DNA of 64,000 nt. It comes from Thamnaconus septentrionalis. Taxonomy: Eukaryota > Chordata > Actinopteri > Tetraodontiformes > Monacanthidae. The DNA lies in NCBI GenBank assembly GCA_009823395.1, contig CM020502.1, positions 13,727,501 through 13,791,500 on the forward strand, read 5' to 3'. The notes beneath the pieces were generated by a model, which was not told where the DNA came from, ran no database searches, and saw nothing but the letters and a program-made list of their open reading frames with translations. The number at the start of each line of letters is the position of its first letter. Position 1 is the stretch's first letter. The position numbers and the translations under genes were made by a program. This document shows positions 56,080-64,000 of this stretch, in pieces.

Positions 56080-57954
56080 CAATGGAAAACGTTGAAAAAA
56101 ATGTGTGTACGTCTTGAAAACATCCTGATCTGAAAGAGTCTTGTCTGAAGACTTCTGTGGCAGCGCCTTGTTTCAAATAAATCACACATTTAGACTAAGG
56201 GTCTGTTTCACAAAGCAGGTAAAAGTATAAAAGCATCATTCAAACAGTAACAGCTGAGATTACCCACAGGACAAGTGAGATCATGAAAGACGGATGATGT
56301 CAATGTCTAAATGTAAATGTATTGTAAGTATCACAAGAATAACAGTCATTTACAGCAGACTTCAGTTAACTGACGGGCAGCAGTCACAAGACAAATTTGT
56401 TCAAATTAAGAAAAAAACGGATTAAATAATTAACACATTTAAATAAATAAATAAAACGTTTCGGCAATCAACTGCAAAAAGTGGCGCAAACACACCAATA
56501 AATTATCTAAAGCAGCGGCTGATACGAAACAAATCAGAACATAAAACCTCATTTTAATCACATTTTTAAACAGCAAAGTTGACCGTTGTCAAATAAAACA
56601 TATTGATACGTGTCTTGGCGCATTTTTTAGTGGTTGTACGGTAATTCCGAACAATTTCTAGTGGTTATTCAGCGTTATAGCTGCGAATCACGTAGAGAGA
56701 CTCCACCACTGGTTAATGCTAAACTCGTGCCACTGCATGCTGCAACTGCGACACTGCGGTACATGATTACAAGTTCATGTATTTCGGGTTTTATTTTGAC
56801 GCCCAGATGTTGATGTCCGATAGGCGGAAACAGTTTACAGAGAGAGAGAGAGAGAGAGAGGCACACGGTCGGTTAGTCGTAACTTTCCTTTGTTGTGTAC
56901 TCACTTTTCTGTTGTCAGTGATACCAAGTGGCGTTTAGCGTTAATTTGTGCGACAATGTGCACTCGCGTTCTGTCACTGTGTTTGCAATGTTCTTCTGTC
57001 ATTGACCCATTAACACCTGAGCACCTGATTGACGTGCTAATGCTAATTTGCACTGCTGGAGAAGCTTCGCTTTTGTTTCCTTCAAGACCTTGAATGAATT
57101 ACAATCGATCTTGTCAATTAAATGTCACAGTAGGAATTTTAATAATATGTTTATATTGAGTGATGGATTTTATATGAAACCACTTTACTTTAAAACTTGT
57201 GATGATTTATTTCGTGATTGAAAGTAGCCTAATTGAGTTGGATGTATGTTGAAAATGAGTTTTCTGTCTGTAATAAGTACTCAATGAAACCTATATTTTT
57301 TATTCTAGTTTTCACGGTGTTCAATGGTGCTTCATCAAGCTGTTTAAATAAATGCACCTTATTGACATCAATGTAAAGTGTGGACTTTCTGATTGACCAG
57401 CCGCAGCTACAACTGCTGCTTGCTGCCAATCAGTCTTTTTTGCAATCCCACCAGCTGCACCTCCCAGCAGCCACCAGGAGGCTGTGATTCTCTGATCTCC
57501 TGCGGGGCGCTGCCATTCATTCCTGACGCCAATCAGTGAAGTTTGCTTCATTGATTCTATAGAATCAATAGATAGAAGATAGAAGCATAGATGCTTTCTG
57601 CTGCAGTACATAAATGACAAATGCATATAATGCTTTTAAATAATAGTTGTCTGACTGAAGTATTGATTGACAATGCCAAGTCTTCATTATTTTTTGAATT
57701 TGCAGGCTCCTGTCTGATGTAAGTGGATGGACGACAGTTAGTTGTGACGGCCAGTCAGATCTCGAATGCGATGCCAAGGCCAGCTAGCTGCTTTACAGTG
57801 AACTTCACACGTTCGTTGTCCTGTGATTGGATAAGAAGCCCTGAGAAGCTCTAAGTCTGAACTTAACCTGGAGATCCAGTTGCCACCACAACAAACCCAC
57901 AATGGCTGAAGGAGAAGATGACGATTTAGTCGCTGAATCATCTGCAATTTATAA

Positions 57955-58390
57955 TGTAAATAACGTGGCGGATTATAGCAGCAGCTGCAGCAACATGTTC
58001 AATTGTTTGACAACTTAATAGTTCAATAGTTTGTTTCCTTATCGTCTCCTTGGTCTCTCATAATAATCAGTGACAATGTGCAGTTTGTTAGACCAATTTG
58101 GACAAAAGGTTAAGCTCACTATAGTTTTGGCGGACTTATTAAAACTTTGTTTATGAATGTCTTAAAATCACCTTTATAGCAAGTGCTTAGTGGCTTTAGT
58201 GGCTGAGTCTGAATTATCATTTAAATGCTCCGGAAACTACGTTTTGCTCGACTAGGTCGAGAGTGTGAGTCTCTATGGATTCTGGAGCTGTAGTGTCATA
58301 TTGAGGGTAATATGAGGTGTATAGGTCTAACGTTACTTCAGGGTTGACTGATGGCCTCGGTGCAAAATTCACGGCACGCCACTGATGAAA
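57955..58390 (-). mobile_element. dispersed element (reverse copy)
   Basis: Ends tcacggcacgccactgatga, the reverse complement of the start of the element at 44740. Also shares the gcagcagctgcagcaacatg and ttaatagttcaatag words. Confidence 0.6.
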
Positions 58391-59901
58391 CGATGGGGTG
58401 ACAATCCTTTTACTTTTTCAAAATAAAAGTCTTCATGAGCAAAGAACATTGTCCAGGCCAGTCCAAAAAAATATATAGATAGACTATTTTAGCTGTATCA
58501 GTATTTTTGACCACTGAATAGTGTTGCTCAGGAAATAATATCTTGTGACATTTATAGAAACAAGTACAAGACAAGGAAGTAAAAAGAGATTACGAGGACC
58601 TTCTTCAACGAGGGACCAAGTTTTAGAGGGAAAAAAATGCCAGAATGTAGCAAATGGCACAAAAATAATCAAAAAAAACTAATGTCCCAATAAATAGGCA
58701 GGGAATAAGACAGGAGACTATATTTCATTACAACATTGAGGAAGTGACCTTGTTTGGTCACTAGAGGGCAGAAAAAGACAGGTAAGAGTCAGCTGGCCGC
58801 TCAGATTAATCAAGGCAGGATTTTGCTTGATCATTTCACGGTTCCTCAGTGTGTGCGACCTTTCACAAACCATATAAATGGAGATTAGACATTTGATTTA
58901 GTCTGATCGAGGCCAAACGATGATCTCGTTACACAAAAGAGATAAAGGGAGATTCCAGGAGGAGGGAGATGATCAGAGCCAGTTAACCTCTGTCATATAA
59001 TCTTGTCTCAAATGTTTTTGAAAGAGTCCATGAAATAATATTTTTTGTCAAGATATTTGACATGATGCATTATTTTCCCAACGAAATGTAACCAGTTATT
59101 GTTGAACCTTTAGTTTAGATTATTTGTTTCTGCCGATGTCTGAATTATTATCCTCTGTTCAAGTTATATAAAATATCATTGCTCTCATCATCTGCTGCGC
59201 CCCTGATTAGAATCGAACACTGGGAAGTAAAACAGAGACGCGGGGGTCTGCCTGGTTTTGGTCATTTAATCACCACTTCACATAACCATGTCCCTGTCTT
59301 CAAATTAAATTCCCTCTGCCAAGAAAAGGAAGTCCCACTGACTGCCCCAATCAATTAAGCTGTGTTCTGGAAGCCTCTTCAAACAGGTGACTTTGCGGCA
59401 ACCTTACAGACATCAAGATTGGAGGGGGTGGGGGGGAAAGAAGAATTTGATTAAGGGTAGCAGGTCAAACACTAAAGATCCTTAACGAAGAACTCTTTGT
59501 TTCTAATTTATATTCCCTGGAGCTGGAAGATAAAAGATGTCTCCTTTAACTGATAATCACCTGCAGATAAAATAAAGCACTGTTGGAATCAAGGAAAGTA
59601 GTCGTCCTTTGTGAAAGAAGGGCTGGTGGGGGTTGAAGTACAGTGGTGTGAGAGCAGATGAAGTGAAGCCGTCTCTGATTAAACAGAATGTATTTTGAGA
59701 AAGGCAGACATTCTGTCGCCGCTCTGGGTTCCTCGCCAGTAAGTGGCAGACGACACTCGCATCTACATGCCAGGTGCTCGTTGTTCCTTCTTCAATCAGG
59801 AATTAAGGTGTGTTATTGCCAAGGCGATAGGAGTCGAGTGAACCTCTTCAAGACCGCCGCGCATCAAGACATTTTTACAGACGTTTTTGTGTTTCTAGAC
59901 C

Positions 59902-60170
59902 GGGTGTGGGCAAACTAAGGCTCGGGGGACCATATGCGGCCTGTTAAGCTTTTTAATGCGGCCCGCCACACTTGAAGAAATGAACACCGTGCTGCTTCAA
60001 AGATGTTGTCATGCTTATGTTCATTTTCAATGGACGTTACAGCAACATGTTTTGTAATCATCCCATGATAGATTGTTTCCTCCTATGAGGTGGCTCACCG
60101 AAACACGCCATCCATCTGCTGCTGCTCCGCTACCCCCCTGTGGCACATTTTACAACCCACTGTGGCCCAC
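59902..60170 (+). mobile_element. CGGCCC-type DNA transposon remnant
   Basis: Starts gggtgtgggcaaactaagg; contains tatgcggcctgttaagc and gatagattgtttcctcctat. Confidence 0.7.
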
Positions 60171-61580
60171 CAGTCAAAAAGTTAGATCTAAATGTTGGAA
60201 CCTGTAGCAGCTGTACTGACAACACATCCACCAGCAGCTCGGCTGTGTGGCTCATTGAAAGAATCAGAATCACAAAAGTTCATCCACGTTGTCCTCTGCA
60301 CTCTTCAAAACTTCTGCTCCTTCATAACTCGTCAATAGAGCCGTGGAAACTTTGCGCTCGTCTTCCTGCTCCTCCACTCTCAAGCCGGCAGTCACTCGTC
60401 CAGCTGCGACGATAAGGTGATTGACGCGCAGCAGCTGCATCCTGCCACCAGCCCAGCCAGCGCTCTTCAAGCTCCTCTCATCAGCTTCCGCTCGGTCCAC
60501 TCGGTCCGCCCAGCCTGAAACACACTGGCAGCCTCAAAGCCCAGAATTGCAAAGCCTGCGTGTTTTTGTCCGGCGCACGTGGATTCATTCTGTGGCCCCT
60601 CAGGCTTCTTCTGGTCAAACTCCGCTTTGACTCCGTTTCATTTCCTCCACACAGAATGTAGAGAGCCACTTTATGTGGCAGCTGGTTGGGGGCAAACCTG
60701 GCAACCACCACGGCCTGATACCCACGCCTGGGGGGCCTGGGGGCGGGTGGGGGGTGGTGGACTTGCAGGAACATCTGCCCTCACAATGGGGCCAGTGGAG
60801 TGGAGCCAGTGGAAAAATCATAGCAGCGGATGCCAACGTCACTCATCTGAGCAATCATCCTCTTCCTCTCTTTCACGCCTCCATCTCCGACCCAACCCAA
60901 CCCTTCCTTCCTCTATATGCTGCCTGAATGCTAAGCTATTAGGAGGAAGGAGCCACCCTGTAATTCTGCCCACCACCACCACCGCCCAGCACTGAAGTGA
61001 ACTACCAAACGGTGCGCAGGGGAAAATTAAAATTAGCAACTTGACCTCCCGATTATTCTTCCCTCCAATGACGGATGGATGGATGCGGTACCAGGGGAAA
61101 AGAGAGAGAGAGGCAGCAGATGCTTGATTAAGAAGTAAGAAATGGTCCCCCCCACCCCCACCCACCACCACCCTGCAGTCCTTTTGTCAGGGCCGTGTTC
61201 ACATCACTCTGCTGAATGCTCCTGGTTTTGTGACACTGACACAATTGACTACCTGCGCTTGCTCGCTCGCTCACTCGCTCAGCCTGCCTTGTGCTTCGCC
61301 GGTGCTGCCCTTGAAATACGACAAGACTCACTCTCCCTTTCCGACTCCCTTTGTCAGGTGTGAGAGTGCTTCTCCAAAACATCAGTCACACTGTGAAAGA
61401 GCCTTTTCCAGTTTCATAAAAGTGATTTTTTTTTTTTTTTTTTAAACCTACAGACCCCAGTACTGGATAAATGTGTAAACTGTTGAGTTCTTCCTGGCTT
61501 GGTTGTAATACAGCCCTTTACATGGAAAAGTTCATGGATGGATGCTTGGAGTGGTTGATTGAATGTTCTTACAGATTTAA

Positions 61581-61917
61581 AGGTCCAGTGTTTAATCTTT
61601 GGCTTGATTAATATACTGCCCATAAATACATTAATAAAAATGTATAATCGCAGTCCAATAATATATATGTATATGTATATATACATATACATACATACAG
61701 ATATTAGAATTTACGTCGAACAGAGGTTTTGCTGTCATCTTGCACGGCCATATTATATTAAATATGTCAATGTATATATGTGCATGATATATATAGGGCC
61801 ACCGTAGTTCACTAGCAAGCACAGGAGGGGGAGGGAGGGTGAAAGATGCTATCTAAAATGTATCCACTTGATGTTGCTGTTTTTTCTTCAGAATCTCCAA
61901 ATATTGCACACTGAACA
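61581..61917 (+). mobile_element. MITE family 1 copy
   Basis: Left end aggtccagtgtttaatcttt, right end ccaaatattgcacactgaac, with the shared ggccaccgtagttcactagc block inside. Confidence 0.8.
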
Positions 61918-63016
61918 AGATTCAAAATTCAAGACTGTTTATTTGTTATTATGTGCGCATGAGGAAATGTCGTTTTAAGGTATTTCTCGGCTAAAAACAA
62001 ATAAAAAACATACTGTTAAGGCCATTAATTTTTTTTATTCAGTTTTCCAAAACACTGCAGTAAAAAAACAAAAAAAACAACTCTATTTGGCCATCGTGTG
62101 TCATAGAACAGTATGGGGGACATTGGAGTATGAGTAAAACTATTTGAAGCGTGCATAGTGAGTTTGGTTTTCTTTAGCAGCGTACAAAAAGTTATTTGAA
62201 ATCATCGAAAGAACCAGGGGGAGCCAGAGAACAAAACAGGATTTGTGTTCACTGAAGGACATCGAGGGTGAGTTCAAACCTGGCACACCAGACGGAGCGT
62301 TTCCTCTAAATCCTCGGGATTTATCTCATGCATACATCCAGCAAAGAGCCCATCCACACCGTGCCTCAACCAGACAAAAGACAAGTGGCTGAACTATCTG
62401 GAGATCACGTTCAAGCGGACCAATCAGATCCGTCGTGGCTCGGCTCCTGGTGGAGAAAACTTTGCTGAGGCCAGCCAAGAGTGAAGCGGAACTACAAAGG
62501 GGAAGAAGGAGCTTCTGGGCTGTTTTCTGTTTGTTTTATTTGATAATTTGAGAAAAGGCTCCCCAGCGGTGACTCGACTCCTGTTATACTGGAGCATCAA
62601 TGTTTAGCAGCTACCGCTGCTTCTTCTTCAGTGTCTTTTCCAATTGGTTATCTTCACTGGAAGGAAAAACAGAAGCAAGAGGGTCAGAAAGGCTGTTCCG
62701 GTTGGTTGCAATGTGTCGCCCTCCAGCTAGATGTCACTGGAATACTTCAGAGCCTCTGTGGTCTTCTTGGCAATTTTTTTTCCCATTTAATGCCAACACA
62801 GTAAAATGGAAACTGCATGCTGATCAACACCCACAAACTGAATGGTATAGTACAGTTCTTTACTTCCTTACTCAGTATCACTGAATCGTACAGGTCACCA
62901 GTTGAAATGGTGCAAAATGGGAATTGACAGCAAAGTCTCTTGTATTTGTCAAAAGGACATTCCGTTAATCATTTTATTACTAAAGGCCGAAAATCCAAAG
63001 GATTCAGTCACTTAGA

Positions 63017-63047
<31 letters not shown>

Positions 63048-63534
63048 AACAGCTTGTCTGTCCAGTCAGAACTGATGCAAAGTTGTACAATGAATCCTAC
63101 GTTTATGTGGTATTTATGTTAACAATTAAAAAGTGGAAGTGATTATTTGTCAGTGACACTTTTATGTTGTCAAACATAAATAACAAACTTGAAAACATGA
63201 ACTAATAACTCTCCAACCCTGGGGAGTTCAACAAAGACAAGCTGCAGTTCTCCAAAGTTCATTTGCTGATTTTCACTTTTTTTTTCTTTAAATATATTTG
63301 AATTCTTGATAAGCAAAGAATTCATTGTTTCTAGGTTTATGGCAAAAAAAAATAATAATTGGAGAACAATGATGAACCGTTGGTGTTATCACCCGAGACA
63401 CATGAATTTAGTAGTATCTTACAGAGAGAAAAACCCCACAGAGAAAGTTGATGATTTTGAATCAGCTCAGGAACCTTTATTTTTATTTTTCGTCCAAAAT
63501 TGAGTTGATGAAATTCAGGAAGTCAGACATTCTC

Positions 63535-63672
63535 ATTCATTCATTCATTCATCTTCTATACCCGCTTATTCCAATTCAGGGTCACGGGGGTCTGCTGGAG
63601 CCTATCCCAGCTGTCTTAGGGCGAAGGCAGGGTACACCCTGGACAAGTCGCCAGTTCATCGCAGGGCCGACA
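63535..63672 (+). mobile_element. SINE/LINE 3' fragment
   Basis: attcattcattcatctt, gggtctgctggagcctatcc and tcgccagttcatcgcaggg: the conserved 3' module of common teleost retroposons. Confidence 0.65.
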
Positions 63673-64000
63673 TTCTCACCAATGACACAAATTATTTTTG
63701 GACACAGAACAAAGTGGATAGATGATTCTGCAAGTGTTGCTCTGCACAGTTCAGACAACTTCCAGGCAGCCTGGTTAGTTCCATTATCGGACTCGCCTGC
63801 ATTAGTTCAGCTGGAGGAGAAAGTTGATTCTAAAGTGAATCTCCAGCATGGTTTTCATCTCTCGACGTCAGACTAAATTATACATGCTGCTAATTTGACT
63901 TTATTTCACAAATCTCAGATCATCTCATTTCACGTCATTGTTTTTGGACTCAGAACCAAGTGGAATGATGATTCTGCAAGCGTTCTTCTACACAAGCTTG

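Larger units (their letters stand above)
52840..56100 (+). other. thsd7a: thsd7a 3' UTR (end approximate)
   Basis: AT-rich non-coding sequence after the stop. It holds an ACAG/GACG repeat (52889-52944), a CTT repeat (53199-53237), long T and A runs, and several ATTTA motifs. AATAAA hexamers occur at 54036, 55178, 55812 and 56074. The last has a GT-rich stretch about 25 bp downstream and is my preferred end. No other coding sequence is visible here. Confidence 0.6.
56100..64000. other. apparent intergenic region downstream of thsd7a
   Basis: No exon chain or recognisable protein was found. Contents: GA tract (56841-56862), reverse copy of a dispersed element (57955-58390), CGGCCC-type element (59902-60170), a CpG- and G-rich stretch (60270-60810), a MITE copy (61581-61917), a CA tract (63018-63044) and a SINE-type 3' fragment (63535-63672). 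All open frames are short and lack splice context. Confidence 0.6.

Noticed and set aside
60579..60995. 138-codon frame downstream of the gene
   Set aside because: No family resemblance and no exon junctions; the Pro/Gly/Ser composition follows local GC-rich sequence.

Overview
This is vertebrate genomic DNA, almost certainly from a teleost fish and probably a percomorph. The evidence is long AT-rich introns, abundant CA/GT, TA and tri/tetranucleotide microsatellites, several families of short inverted-repeat DNA transposons, tRNA-derived SINEs, and one split gene whose protein is very close to vertebrate THSD7A. Nothing bacterial or viral was seen. All family comparisons are from memory; no search was run.

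One gene accounts for the coding content: the 3' part of thsd7a (thrombospondin type-1 domain-containing protein 7A) on the + strand. I traced 27 coding exons from 4253 to the stop codon at 52837-52839. Every intron is GT-AG and every junction keeps the reading frame. The exons sum to 5174 nt, that is the last 2 nt of a split Gly codon, 1723 sense codons and a stop. The first coding exon (signal peptide and N-terminal start) is missing and must lie upstream of base 1. The product is a type I membrane glycoprotein: a long run of thrombospondin type-1 repeats (TSRs), a Lys-rich linker in exon A, one transmembrane helix (exon at 50696) and a short cytoplasmic tail ending in DGDADM.

Layout: 1-4252 intron; 4253-5471 large exon; 5472-28319 long repeat-filled introns with five small exons; 28320-44697 a denser block of 17 exons; 44698-52839 the C-terminal exons; 52840 to about 56100 the 3' UTR with several AATAAA signals; 56100-64000 apparently intergenic, with repeats only.

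The two most interesting observations are: (1) a 6-nt microexon (35997-36002) that supplies exactly the Ala-Gln needed between two flanking exons; (2) a phase-compatible, GC-rich alternative 3' coding exon (51652-51991) right after the transmembrane exon. It would replace the canonical tail with a 112-residue tail starting in a cysteine cluster and containing His/Gln-rich and poly-Gln segments. Other points are a roughly four-fold expanded Lys-rich linker, loss of one usually conserved TSR cysteine, a SINE ending about 20 bp from a splice acceptor, a MITE family with 22-bp terminal inverted repeats, and an isolated CpG-rich intronic block.
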